Assembly (NCBI RefSeq): GCF_900116515.1
Contig: NZ_FPBA01000005.1
Location: 1-64,000 of the forward strand
Direction of reading: 5' to 3'
DNA from: Geodermatophilus amargosae
Lineage (GTDB): Bacteria; Actinomycetota; Actinomycetes; Mycobacteriales; Geodermatophilaceae
DNA: 64,000 nt
The notes beneath the pieces are model-generated. The model had not been told where the DNA came from. It saw nothing but the letters and a program-made list of their open reading frames with translations, and ran no database searches. Below are positions 43,040 through 50,802 of the stretch, in pieces. Made by a program: the position numbers and the translations under genes. How positions within the stretch are numbered: position 1 is the first letter of the stretch; each line of letters opens with the position of its first letter.

Positions 43040-44057
43040 GGACGCCGCCGCCTTCTTTGCGCGCTACAAGGGCGTCGAGACTCCCGACTGGTTGTCCGCG
43101 AGCGATCTGGCTCCCATGGGCGTTGACGCTCAGGCAGCGGAGCAAGCGCTCGGGCGCGTGACGCGTTCCCACGGCGTCGTACGTCTTACAGGCCCTGCTG
43201 TGGATGCAAACAGCGCCCGGCTCGACGGCGCTGGCGACATGATGACCAAGCCTCAGAAGTTGGTCACCGCTCTCGGCGCCTCCATGGAGGGTTCGAAGTC
43301 ACAAGTCGGCGTAGTCGCCGAGCGCTTCCGATCCGCTACGCAACTTCGCCTGCTGGCGGGTACAGCGCCAGGGTCCGTCATGCTGTTCGTGGTGCCAGAG
43401 GCGTCCCCCGTTGAGGAGCTCTATCCGGGAGGAAAAGTCCCGCTCATCGACGACCAAACTACGCTGGTGGACCGCAGCGCAGATGCGCTCATCGACGTCC
43501 TAAGCGAAGCATCAAGCCCTGCCCCCGACACAGCTGCTCTCAGCCGTGACATCGACGAGTACGGCGCGCGGGTAGCGGCCGGAATCAAGGGACTCGCGGG
43601 CGCGGTCGTGGACTCCGGTATCGAGCTGGAGTGGTCTTGGGCCACGCCGTCGCGCACCCGGCGGACTGCCCGGCTGTCGACCGGTACGGCACGGTGGCTA
43701 GGGGAACTCGTTGCGGGTCAGAGTCTTGACGTTGAGTCTGTGCAGCTCGTCGGAACGCTACGGACGATCTCCGACCACAGCGCATGGGAGCTGCGCACGG
43801 ATGCTGAGGAGACCATCCGTATCAAGCCTGGCGAGATCGCTGAAGCGGTTACGTCCAGTCTGCGCATCGGTCAGCGGGTGCGTGTTGACGCACTACTGGA
43901 GATGCACGTCTCGCCTGGTGGCATTGAACGACCTGAGTACACAGCGGTCGAGGTGTTGACGCTGGACGACGCTAGCGGACGTCAAGTCCTCGACCCGCAC
44001 TCTCCGCCTCCCGTTGACGCTGAGTTGGTCGAGGCGCCGCTTGACGATTCGGACTGA
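43023..44057 (+). CDS. unknown 344-residue cargo protein, partner of the nucleotidyltransferase
   Basis: 344 residues from ATG 43023, inside the end of the upstream gene, so translationally coupled. Residues 1-65 look like a small helical domain (KDAAAFFARYKGVETPDWLSASDL ... ALGRVTRSHGVVRL). The middle (about 85-200) has DDQTTLVDRSADALIDVL and a helix-rich stretch. The C-terminal part (about 230-325) is beta-rich, LVGTLRTISDHSAWELRTDAEETIRIKPGEI ... VRVDALLEM, suggestive of an OB-like barrel. No family recognised. Lower GC in third positions than host genes indicates transfer. It lies between the nucleotidyltransferase and the integrase. Confidence 0.65.
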   Translation: MASLSKDAAAFFARYKGVETPDWLSASDLAPMGVDAQAAEQALGRVTRSHGVVRLTGPAVDANSARLDGAGDMMTKPQKLVTALGASMEGSKSQVGVVAERFRSATQLRLLAGTAPGSVMLFVVPEASPVEELYPGGKVPLIDDQTTLVDRSADALIDVLSEASSPAPDTAALSRDIDEYGARVAAGIKGLAGAVVDSGIELEWSWATPSRTRRTARLSTGTARWLGELVAGQSLDVESVQLVGTLRTISDHSAWELRTDAEETIRIKPGEIAEAVTSSLRIGQRVRVDALLEMHVSPGGIERPEYTAVEVLTLDDASGRQVLDPHSPPPVDAELVEAPLDDSD

Positions 44058-44261
44058 CACGAATCGTCCGTTGACGGAGGTCGAGGAGCAGCTATCGCCT
44101 CAGCACCCGGGCGCCACGACAGTCCACTTTGCGGGGACATGCCCAGGTGCGGCGATGACAGCCGACGGCCGCCAACGACTGTCATCCACAGGGCGGCAGC
44201 ACTGGAGAACTTCTGCAGAGGGACTGTCGACAACGACATCTAGGCCGGTCAGCCTGGCGCG

Positions 44262-45482
44262 ATGGCCGGGAGCATCGCTGCCCTCAAGACCAGTGACGGG
44301 ACGACTCGCTACCGCGCTCGCTATCGCGATCCCAGCGGGCGGCAGCACGAGAGGCGCTTCGCCCGCAAGATCGACGCCCGGCGATGGCTGGAGGAAGCCA
44401 CCTCGGCGCTCGTCACGCATACCTGGACCGCACCTGAGCGGGGCCGGGTCACCGTCGCGGTATGGGCCGAGCAGTGGCTGTCTGCGCAGGTCGGCCTCAA
44501 GCCGAGCTCTCGGCAGCGCTACGCCAGCCTTCTTCGCGCGCACATCCTGCCGACCTGGGGAGCGCACCGTCTCGCCGACGTCCGGCATGCCGACGTGGCT
44601 ACCTGGGTGGCGCGGACGCTCGAGTGCGGCTTCGCGCCGGCCACCGTCCGACAGGCCCACCGGGTGTTGTCCCTGCTGCTGGACCTCGCCGTCCGCGACG
44701 GCCGCATACCGCGAAACCCGGCTCAGCGGGTGCCGCTGCCACGGGTCACCCGGGACGAGCCCCGCTTCCTGACGCGGGACGAGGTCGAGCGCCTCGCAGA
44801 CGCAGCGGGCGAGGACGGGGACATCATCCGCCTGCTCGCGTACACCGGCCTGCGCTTTGGCGAGATGGCCGCGCTGCGGGTCAGACGCGTCGACTTCCTC
44901 CGCCGACGCCTGACGATCGCTGAGTCCGTTACCGAGGTCGCCGGCCAAGCGGTGTTCGGCACCCCCAAGACGCACCAGCAGCGCACCGTCCCGCTCCCGG
45001 AGCTTCTCGTCGACACCCTGTCGCAGCGGTGCGCCGGCAAGCACCGAGACGACTTCCTGCTCACCACATCGAGCGGGACGGTGCTGCGGCTGCGCAACTG
45101 GCGCCGGCTCGTCTTCGACCCGGCCGTGCGCGCGGTGGGGCTGACCGACGTCACGCCGCACGACCTGCGGCACACCGCCGCCTCGCTAGCCGTGGCGAGC
45201 GGCGCCAGCGTGAAGGCGGTCCAACGCATGCTCGGGCACGCCTCGGCGGCCATGACGCTCGACGTCTACTCCGGCCTGTTCGACGACGACCTGAGCGATC
45301 TGGCCGCCCGGATGGACGCTGCCGCACGGGAGGCGGCTTCCGCGCGTGTGGGCGCGGTGTGGGCGCAGCCCTCGTCCGGACAGGCGCCAGGACGCAAAAC
45401 TGCTGCTCGGCACGGTGGGCCCCGTGGGGATCGAACCCACAACCCGCGGATTAAAAGTCCGCTGCTCTGCCAGTTGAGCTAG
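44262..45482 (+). CDS. int: site-specific tyrosine recombinase (integrase) of the tRNA-Lys element
   Basis: 406 residues from ATG 44262, with no good ribosome site. An arm-binding N-terminus (TRYRARYRDPSGRQHERRFARKIDARRWL) and SAM-like core-binding domain (SSRQRYASLLRAHILPTWG) precede the catalytic domain. Catalytic residues: R198 (TGLRFGE), H300 and R303 (HDLRH), H326 (LGHAS) and nucleophile Y336 (LDVYSGLF). The last 20 or so residues (GGPRGDRTHNPRIKS..) are encoded by the antisense strand of tRNA-Lys, and the stop lies within the tRNA. No excisionase gene is evident. It integrates the element at the tRNA 3' half. Confidence 0.95.
   Translation: MAGSIAALKTSDGTTRYRARYRDPSGRQHERRFARKIDARRWLEEATSALVTHTWTAPERGRVTVAVWAEQWLSAQVGLKPSSRQRYASLLRAHILPTWGAHRLADVRHADVATWVARTLECGFAPATVRQAHRVLSLLLDLAVRDGRIPRNPAQRVPLPRVTRDEPRFLTRDEVERLADAAGEDGDIIRLLAYTGLRFGEMAALRVRRVDFLRRRLTIAESVTEVAGQAVFGTPKTHQQRTVPLPELLVDTLSQRCAGKHRDDFLLTTSSGTVLRLRNWRRLVFDPAVRAVGLTDVTPHDLRHTAASLAVASGASVKAVQRMLGHASAAMTLDVYSGLFDDDLSDLAARMDAAAREAASARVGAVWAQPSSGQAPGRKTAARHGGPRGDRTHNPRIKSPLLCQLS
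45414..45457. repeat. right attachment site within tRNA-Lys
   Basis: 44 nt identical to 39877-39920; here the copy is joined to the 5' half of the tRNA, keeping the gene functional after insertion. Confidence 0.93.
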
Positions 45483-45488
45483 AGGCCC
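45416..45488 (-). tRNA. tRNA-Lys(TTT)
   Basis: 73 nt on the minus strand. The acceptor stem GGGCCTC pairs with GGGGCCC (one G-U), the D arm is GCTC..GAGC, the anticodon stem-loop GCGGA-CTTTTAA-TCCGC gives anticodon TTT, and the T arm is GTGGG-TTCGATC-CCCAC. Discriminator A. CCA is not encoded. Its 3' half is the integration target. Confidence 0.95.
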
Positions 45489-45514
45489 GGTGGGTGCAGA
45501 GAACCCTCCAGAGA

Positions 45515-45611
45515 ACCCACGAGACAACGCGTGAGACAACTGGGGCGTCTGCGGCCCGCTGCGAGGCTAGCGCGCCGCCGGGGCGGCCAGCGGCACCCAC
45601 GAGACAACGCG
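45515..45611. repeat. 17-nt direct repeats flanking tRNA-Lys 5' side
   Basis: acccacgagacaacgcg occurs at 45515-45531 and 45595-45611, 80 bp apart, with a partial gtgagacaac between. It lies upstream of the tRNA and outside the present element; the role is unknown. Confidence 0.8.
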
Positions 45612-45751
45612 GAGGACGACTGGAGGCCGCTCGCTGCGGTTCGAAGCGAGGCCACGTCCGTTCCTCGCGCTGATTGGCGCCGGATGTCACCTGCGCGTGA
45701 GTGACTCCTCCATCGTGCGGGTCCCACCAACCGGCAAGTCGACGCAGCGCC

Positions 45752-47023
45752 TCAGCCGGACGGCATCGGAGGTGCATCGTCCGGTGCCACGGCCGCCCCG
45801 ATCAACCGGAACAGGTGGTCAGCGGCGTTGGCGTAGTTGCCCTCGGCGTCGAACGCGCCGGGCAGGTACGTCGCGGCCACCGCGACGGCGACCTCCTGGG
45901 AGGGCAGGTACGCCGCCGTCCCGCTGATCCCGGCCAGGAGCGGGTTCTGCAGGATCCACGACCCGGAGCGGACGACGCCCAGGCCGTAGTTGTACCCCTC
46001 CACCTGCGTGAAGCACGAGGGCGCACAGCTGGGGTCCGGGTGCCCGAAGCCCAGCAGGTTCGGGTCGGTCATGGCGTGGTAGCTGGACTCGGACAGGAGG
46101 GCGCCGGTGCCGACCTGCGCCGCGGTCGTGGCCATGTCGCTGATGGTCGTCGTCTGGTTCGCGCCGATCGGCGTGCCCCACTGGGTGTTCCAGAACGTCG
46201 ACTCCTCGTAGAAGGCGGTCGTCGGCGCGATGCCGAGCGCTCCCCGGCGCTCGGAGCTGAAGGTGTGCAGCACCGGGTCGGGGACGCCGGAGGTCACCGA
46301 CGCCTCGGTGTCGGTCAGGCCCATCGGGCCCAGCACCTTCTCGCGCAGCAGCTGGTCCAACGGCTTCCCGCCGACCTCGGCGAGGATCTCACCGAGGATC
46401 ATGAAGTTGGTGTGCGCGTAGCTCCAGTTCGTCCCCGGGGGGAACGCGACCGGGCGGGTGAACGCGTAGGCGAGCCGCTCCTCGAAGGTCCAGATGTGGA
46501 ACGGGTCGGCGCTCCAGGCGGCCTCCCAGGCCGGATCGGTCTCGTAGTCGGGATAGCCCGAGGTCTGGTTGGCCAGCATCCTCAGCGTGACCTCGTCGGC
46601 CTCGGGCAGGTCCGGCATCCAGCGGTCGATGGTGTCGTCGAGCCCGACCTCGTGCTCGTCGACGAACTGCATGAGGAGGGTGCCCAGGTAGGCGAAGGCG
46701 ACGGCGCCGTTGCGGACGTGCATGTCGGTGGTTGCCGGCACGCCGTCCATCGACGTTCCGAACGCCTGCCTCGTCACCACCTCCCCGCCCCGGGTGACCT
46801 CGACGATCACCGCCCGGAGGTGACCCTCGGCCATCGCGCTGTGCACGATGTCCGCGATAGCCGAGGCCGTCTCCTCCTGCGGAGTGTCAGCGGAGGTCGT
46901 CGTGGCACCGACCGGCACCGCAGTCACCCCGAGCGTGAGCACGCCCAGGACGGCTGCCGCCACGAGGCCTCGCCGAGCAGTACGAATCCGGCTCCTGCTG
47001 CGCTGCATGGTCATGAGACGCAT
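45752..47023 (-). CDS. secreted serine-hydrolase-like protein (class C beta-lactamase fold) lacking SxxK
   Basis: 423 residues from ATG 47023, with further Met codons 3 and 5 residues on. A twin-Arg-like signal (RIRTARRGLVAAAVLGVLTLGVTA) predicts export. The beta-lactamase/D-Ala-D-Ala peptidase fold is clear: LLMQFVDEHEVGLDDTIDRWMPDLP, ANQTSGYPDY, and second motif WSYAHTNFMILGEIL. But the expected GSxTK active-site stretch reads RNGAVAFAY, so the nucleophilic serine and the lysine are replaced by Ala and Phe. Activity by the usual mechanism is not possible; it may bind peptidoglycan or act differently. Related actinobacterial groups with the same change may exist. Confidence 0.85.
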   Translation of the reverse strand: MRLMTMQRSRSRIRTARRGLVAAAVLGVLTLGVTAVPVGATTTSADTPQEETASAIADIVHSAMAEGHLRAVIVEVTRGGEVVTRQAFGTSMDGVPATTDMHVRNGAVAFAYLGTLLMQFVDEHEVGLDDTIDRWMPDLPEADEVTLRMLANQTSGYPDYETDPAWEAAWSADPFHIWTFEERLAYAFTRPVAFPPGTNWSYAHTNFMILGEILAEVGGKPLDQLLREKVLGPMGLTDTEASVTSGVPDPVLHTFSSERRGALGIAPTTAFYEESTFWNTQWGTPIGANQTTTISDMATTAAQVGTGALLSESSYHAMTDPNLLGFGHPDPSCAPSCFTQVEGYNYGLGVVRSGSWILQNPLLAGISGTAAYLPSQEVAVAVAATYLPGAFDAEGNYANAADHLFRLIGAAVAPDDAPPMPSG

Positions 47024-47511
47024 CCGTTCGGGCGCGAGGCCACTCGCTCTGGTGGCCGACCTCGGTGTGGGCGGGCCGGCGGAGCCTCCCAGCCGACGCC
47101 GCGGTGCGGGCGATTTCGACGACCGGAACCGCCGACGAGCGAAGGGTCGTCACCCGGGGTGCGAGGGAGGTGGTCGGAGGATCACCGGAGCCAGCATCGA
47201 CGCGGGCGCCGGCGACTGGAGCGACGGCTCAGCGAGTGGGAGAGGGAACCGCTCCCACACGAGGGGTCGCGGACTTCCGGAGATGCCGCTCAGCTCCATT
47301 CCACACGGGGAGCTGCGGCGTTCCACCGAAGGAAGAGGAGCGTCCTGGAACGCACGTCGGACTGTTCGCTGCGTCAGCCGAAACGCAACTCAACAGGGTT
47401 CTCTGCATCCACCAGAGGCCCGGCACCGTCGAGTCCCCCAGACCGACCCGGCGGTCACCGGCCGTCGGCGGCGCGTCCTGCGACAGCCGTCCCCTCCGCC
47501 GTGGGGACCGG
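47024..47511. other. about 490-bp intergenic region with a tRNA-Lys flank fragment
   Basis: No credible gene. At 47395-47414 the sequence agggttctctgcatccacc nearly repeats (one mismatch) the sequence immediately 5' of tRNA-Lys on the minus strand, followed by agaggcccgg, which equals the plus strand across the tRNA start. It looks like debris of a past rearrangement at the tRNA. Confidence 0.4.
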
Positions 47512-47610
47512 TCACAGCACGTCCAGGACCAGCAGCACGACGAGGGTCAGGATCGCCGACACGAGCAGGGAGCCCAGGCAGCCCAACCGGCCGGAGACGA
47601 AGAGGAACAC
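47512..47610 (-). CDS. 32-residue membrane peptide
   Basis: From GTG 47610: a short FLFVSGRLGCLGSLLVSAIL segment followed by a very hydrophobic end TLVVLLVLDVL. Tiny single-helix proteins with an SxRLGCLGSLLxS pattern are, from memory, widespread in actinobacteria. No strong ribosome site. It may be a genuine small membrane protein missed by size cutoffs. Confidence 0.5.
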   Translation of the reverse strand: MFLFVSGRLGCLGSLLVSAILTLVVLLVLDVL

Positions 47611-47762
47611 CCGCCCGGGGTGCCCCCCGCCGCCTGCCCGCAACCCTGCGTGACGAGGCCCACCACCCGGTCGGGTGCCTGTACCCGTTCAGGGGACTGT
47701 GGCACTGACTGCCACTACCTACGGTCATCACCAGTGCGGGCCACGGTGCCCGCGCGCAGATC

Positions 47763-47801
47763 CCGGCCCGGCCGTCCGTTCCCCCCGGACGGCCGGGCCG
47801 G
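47763..47801 (-). terminator. hairpin terminator after the 285-residue lipoprotein gene
   Basis: A perfect 16-bp stem (ccggcccggccgtccg / cggacggccgggccgg) with a 7-nt loop, 31 nt past the stop at 47832. Confidence 0.8.
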
Positions 47802-47831
47802 TCCCACGTCGGGCCGGGTCCGGTCAGCGGG

Positions 47832-48689
47832 TCAGCGGCAGGCGCGGTCGATCAGCGCCGCGAGCTCGTCCCGCTGCGCCTCGTCGAGCGGCAGGTCGGC
47901 GGCCACCTCGTGGTCGTCGGCCACCTGCAGGCCCAGCAGGAACAGGTGGGGCTGCTTGACCTCGGCGAGCGCGTGCGCGTCGCAGCGGGCCATCGTGAAC
48001 TCCAGCCCGACCTCGAGCGTCGACTCCCCCGCTCCCAGCGTCCGCGGCAGGTCGGCGGTGGCGTCGTAGATGACGTTGCCCTCCAGCCGGGTCACCGTCA
48101 CCGGCCGGTCGTCGTCACCGGCGCGCGCCAGCGTCAGGGTGCCGGTGACCGCGTCGCCGTCCGGGGACAGCCCGTCGACGGTCACGTCCGCGACGGCGAG
48201 GACCGCGCGCACCGCGCACCGCTCCTCGTGGATGCGCCCCAGCACCTCGGCGGCCAGCGGCACGCGGAGCGCCTCGGTGCGCCCGTCGGGCCGGACGACG
48301 GTCAGCCGCGCCGCCGCCGGCTCGGCGGCCCGGTCGCAGAGCGCGTCGCCGTACGGGGTGGGCAGGTCGATCGTGCGGCCGGGTGCGAATGCCGCGGTGA
48401 CCGCGCGGTCGGGCAGCGGCGCGAACCCGGGCGAGTCGATCGCGACGGAGGTGACGGTGAAGGCCTCGGTCCCGGTGTCGGTGATCCGCACCTGCACCTG
48501 GCCGCCGATCGCCTCGTCGGTGCGCAGCTCCACCGCCTCGGCCTCGATGCCGGGCACGGCCGGCACCGCCGGCACCGGAGCGGGCGTGGACGACGAGAGA
48601 GAGGACGACGGCGCTGGGGACGCCGACGACTCCGCGGACCCGCACGCGGTGCACAGCAGGACGGCGAGCCACGTCGCCGTCCGCCGCAT
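47832..48689 (-). CDS. putative lipoprotein, unknown function
   Basis: 285 residues from ATG 48689. Signal peptide with lipobox LLCTAC, Ser/Pro-rich linker to residue about 45, then two beta-rich segments: VQVRITDTGTEAFTVTSVAIDSPGFAPLPDRAVTA and VTVTRLEGNVIYDATADLPRTLGAGESTLEVGLEF. Four cysteines (ALCDRA, ERCAVR, MARCDAH, DRACR) may form disulfides. It is 15 nt downstream of the Rieske gene, likely one operon with it. Function unknown. Confidence 0.75.
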   Translation of the reverse strand: MRRTATWLAVLLCTACGSAESSASPAPSSSLSSSTPAPVPAVPAVPGIEAEAVELRTDEAIGGQVQVRITDTGTEAFTVTSVAIDSPGFAPLPDRAVTAAFAPGRTIDLPTPYGDALCDRAAEPAAARLTVVRPDGRTEALRVPLAAEVLGRIHEERCAVRAVLAVADVTVDGLSPDGDAVTGTLTLARAGDDDRPVTVTRLEGNVIYDATADLPRTLGAGESTLEVGLEFTMARCDAHALAEVKQPHLFLLGLQVADDHEVAADLPLDEAQRDELAALIDRACR

Positions 48690-48704
48690 GCGGCGAGCGT
48701 AGGA

Positions 48705-49586
48705 CTACTGGTGGCGGGCGGGCAGCCGCGCCATCACCCGGCCGGCCTCCATCCGCACCTCGAGCTTCTCCTGCGGGTTGGCGGCCGGACCGCGCCGTGG
48801 CTCCCCGTTGTCCAGGTCGAACGCCGAGTCGTGCCACGGGCAGACGAGGCAGGCGTGCCCCCGCACCTCCTCGACGCTGCCCTCGTACAGCGGCCCGGCC
48901 AGGTGGGAACAGGAGCCGACGAAGACGTCGACCCGCGCGCCCCGGCGGACGGCGGCCAGCGGCACGGACACCCCGCTCCCGTCGCCGGTGCGCATCGCCG
49001 GGCGTCCCTCGGGCAGGTCGTCGAGCGGCCCGAGGTCGATCCAGTCGGAGGTCAGCGCGCGGGCCGCCGTCGCCGCGTGCGAGGCGCCCGAGGACTGCGC
49101 GTAGGACATGTGCCCGCCGATCGCCGCCGAGCCGGTGGCGATGCCCAGCCCGGTGTAGGAGAGCACCCGGCCGAGGGTGCCGCGACCCTTCGCGCGAGCG
49201 ACGAGCGAGCCGACGTAGAGCCCGAGTGCGGCCACGTTGGACAGCGCGTGCAGCGCCCCGAGCCGCTGCACGCCGATCTCCTGCTCCGACCAGTCGGCCG
49301 CCCCCGACATCGCCGCGGGCACCGACACCGCGACCCCGGTGGCGATGAGCACCGTGGCCGCCGGCCGCAGCGGCGGAACGGCGTCGAGCAGGCCGGCGGA
49401 GGTCCAGCTGCCGACGGGGACCTGCACGAGCACCGGGTGCAGCGGGTGGCCGAGCCAGGTGCCGTGCAGCGCATCCTTGAGCACTCCGGGCTTCAGCACC
49501 GCCTGGACCGCCTTGCGGGCCGGCTCGATGGCCTTGTCGAAGGTGCTCACGTCCGCGATCCGGTCGAGGAAACCCATGAGGCTCAT
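48705..49586 (-). CDS. Rieske [2Fe-2S] protein with N-terminal DUF2231 membrane domain
   Basis: 293 residues from ATG 49586. The first 170 residues form a DUF2231-type membrane domain (HGTWLGHPLHPVLVQVPVGSW, helices VLIATGVAVSVPAAMSGAAD and ALHALSNVAALGLYVGSLVA). The C-terminal Rieske domain has both iron-sulfur ligand motifs: CSHLAGPL and CPWHDSAFD. It is a membrane-anchored electron-transfer protein; partners are not adjacent. The VanZ gene precedes it by 10 nt. Confidence 0.92.
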   Translation of the reverse strand: MSLMGFLDRIADVSTFDKAIEPARKAVQAVLKPGVLKDALHGTWLGHPLHPVLVQVPVGSWTSAGLLDAVPPLRPAATVLIATGVAVSVPAAMSGAADWSEQEIGVQRLGALHALSNVAALGLYVGSLVARAKGRGTLGRVLSYTGLGIATGSAAIGGHMSYAQSSGASHAATAARALTSDWIDLGPLDDLPEGRPAMRTGDGSGVSVPLAAVRRGARVDVFVGSCSHLAGPLYEGSVEEVRGHACLVCPWHDSAFDLDNGEPRRGPAANPQEKLEVRMEAGRVMARLPARHQ

Positions 49587-49596
49587 GCGCGCCTCA

Positions 49597-50034
49597 CTAC
49601 CCCCGGCAGGGCGCCACGAAGCCGCCGCGCAGCCGCGCGGCGCCGGGGCCGATCAGCGCCGTGAGCAGCAGGCCGACCGCCAGCGCGCCGGTCGCGTTGA
49701 GGAGCGCGTCCAGCGGCGAGACGACCCGGCCCAGCGGCAGCAGCCACTGCAGCACCTCGATCCCCGCACCGGCGGTGCCGGCCGCGACCGCGAGCACGGC
49801 CGGGGACTGCAGAGCGGGGAAGCGGACGACGGCGAGCGCGGCGGCCGGCGCCAGCAGGAGGAGGTTGCCCAGCAGCTGCAGCACGGTGGCCCCGGAGTCG
49901 AGGCCGGAGAGGTACCAGTGCGCCTCGACGGCAGGCGATCCCCACGCCCAGCCGCCGCCCCCGGCGGGTACGAGCGTCAGGACGGCGACGAGGGCCAGTG
50001 CGGCGGCCAGGACGGCGGACAGCAGCGACCTCAT
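49597..50034 (-). CDS. VanZ-family membrane protein
   Basis: 145 residues from ATG 50034. Four hydrophobic helices with the VanZ-like pattern: an N-terminal helix, NLLLLAPAAALAVV, GAGIEVLQWLLPLGRVVSPLDALLNATGALAVGLLL. The EVLQWLLPLGR..SPLDALLNATGA section is the family signature. The role of VanZ-like proteins outside low-level teicoplanin resistance is unclear. It forms an operon with the Rieske and lipoprotein genes. Confidence 0.85.
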   Translation of the reverse strand: MRSLLSAVLAAALALVAVLTLVPAGGGGWAWGSPAVEAHWYLSGLDSGATVLQLLGNLLLLAPAAALAVVRFPALQSPAVLAVAAGTAGAGIEVLQWLLPLGRVVSPLDALLNATGALAVGLLLTALIGPGAARLRGGFVAPCRG

Positions 50035-50214
50035 GCCCCCGACCGTGGCTCACCTCCCTGCACGGCGGCTGGGAACGACCTGGGACCGCGCGGAGTGAGC
50101 GGACGCACACCCTGAGGGGCGACCTCAGGGATTTTCCTGATGGTCACCGGGAAGTGTCAGGAGGAGGCTGGAGACTGCAGACGAACGACGACGGGACGAC
50201 CGAGGAGGGACGCC

Positions 50215-50685
50215 ATGACCTGCCCCTCCTTGCTGAGCCGTCCGGTCGCGGTCACCGACCTCGCCGGGGGCGCACTGGCACTGGCGCGGTCCGACCGCAC
50301 CCTCGGCCAGTTCGCCCGGTTCGTCATGGTCGGCGGGTTCTCCAGCGCCGTCTACGCGCTGCTGTTCTGGCTGCTGCACGATCTGGGCGGCGTCCAGGCC
50401 AACGTCATCGGGTCGGCACTGTCCTCGATGCTGGCCAACGAGATGCACCGGCGGCTGACCTTCCACGCCGGCGAGCGCGTCAGCTGGTTCACCGCACAGT
50501 GGGAGGGCGGTGCGCTGGCCATCGCCGGGATGGTCGCCACGAGCCTGGCGCTGAGCTGGTTCAACGCCACGGTCGCCGACCCCGCCGTCATCGCGGAGCT
50601 CGCGGTCATCGCCCTGGTCACCGGGACCATCGGCACGCTGCGGTTCCTGGCCCTTCGCTGGGTCTTCCGGCCGCAGTCGGCCTGA
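50215..50685 (+). CDS. GtrA-family membrane protein
   Basis: 156 residues from ATG 50215 with GAGGAGGGA upstream. Four helices; FARFVMVGGFSSAVYALLFWLLHD and NEMHRRLTFHA match GtrA-like proteins, which carry undecaprenyl-linked sugars across the membrane or regulate envelope glycosylation. The final LRFLALRWVFRP is typical. It may function with glycosyltransferases encoded elsewhere. Confidence 0.85.
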   Translation: MTCPSLLSRPVAVTDLAGGALALARSDRTLGQFARFVMVGGFSSAVYALLFWLLHDLGGVQANVIGSALSSMLANEMHRRLTFHAGERVSWFTAQWEGGALAIAGMVATSLALSWFNATVADPAVIAELAVIALVTGTIGTLRFLALRWVFRPQSA

Positions 50686-50802
50686 GCCTCCCGGACCGGG
50701 CCACCCCGCGTGTTTGACGCACGCCCGTCCGGAGCACACTGTGGTCCAGTGGTTGAACGTGCAACCACATGATCACCAGCAACACGAGAGCCGAGGGAAA
50801 CC

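Larger units (their letters stand above)
39921..45457. mobile_element. integrative element at tRNA-Lys (about 5.5 kb)
   Basis: Bounded by 44-bp direct repeats of the tRNA-Lys 3' end (39877-39920, 45414-45457) with a tyrosine integrase next to the tRNA. Cargo: an OGG-fold protein, a lipoprotein, a small membrane protein, a DUF6932-like nucleotidyltransferase and its 344-residue partner. No conjugation, replication or phage structural genes are seen, so it is a small integrase-only island that may need a helper. Genes 42.5-44.1 kb have visibly more A/T third positions than the host genes. Confidence 0.85.

Noticed and set aside
45701-47653. Plus-strand open frame of about 650 codons opposite the serine-hydrolase-like gene
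   Set aside because: Antisense shadow with low-complexity sequence.
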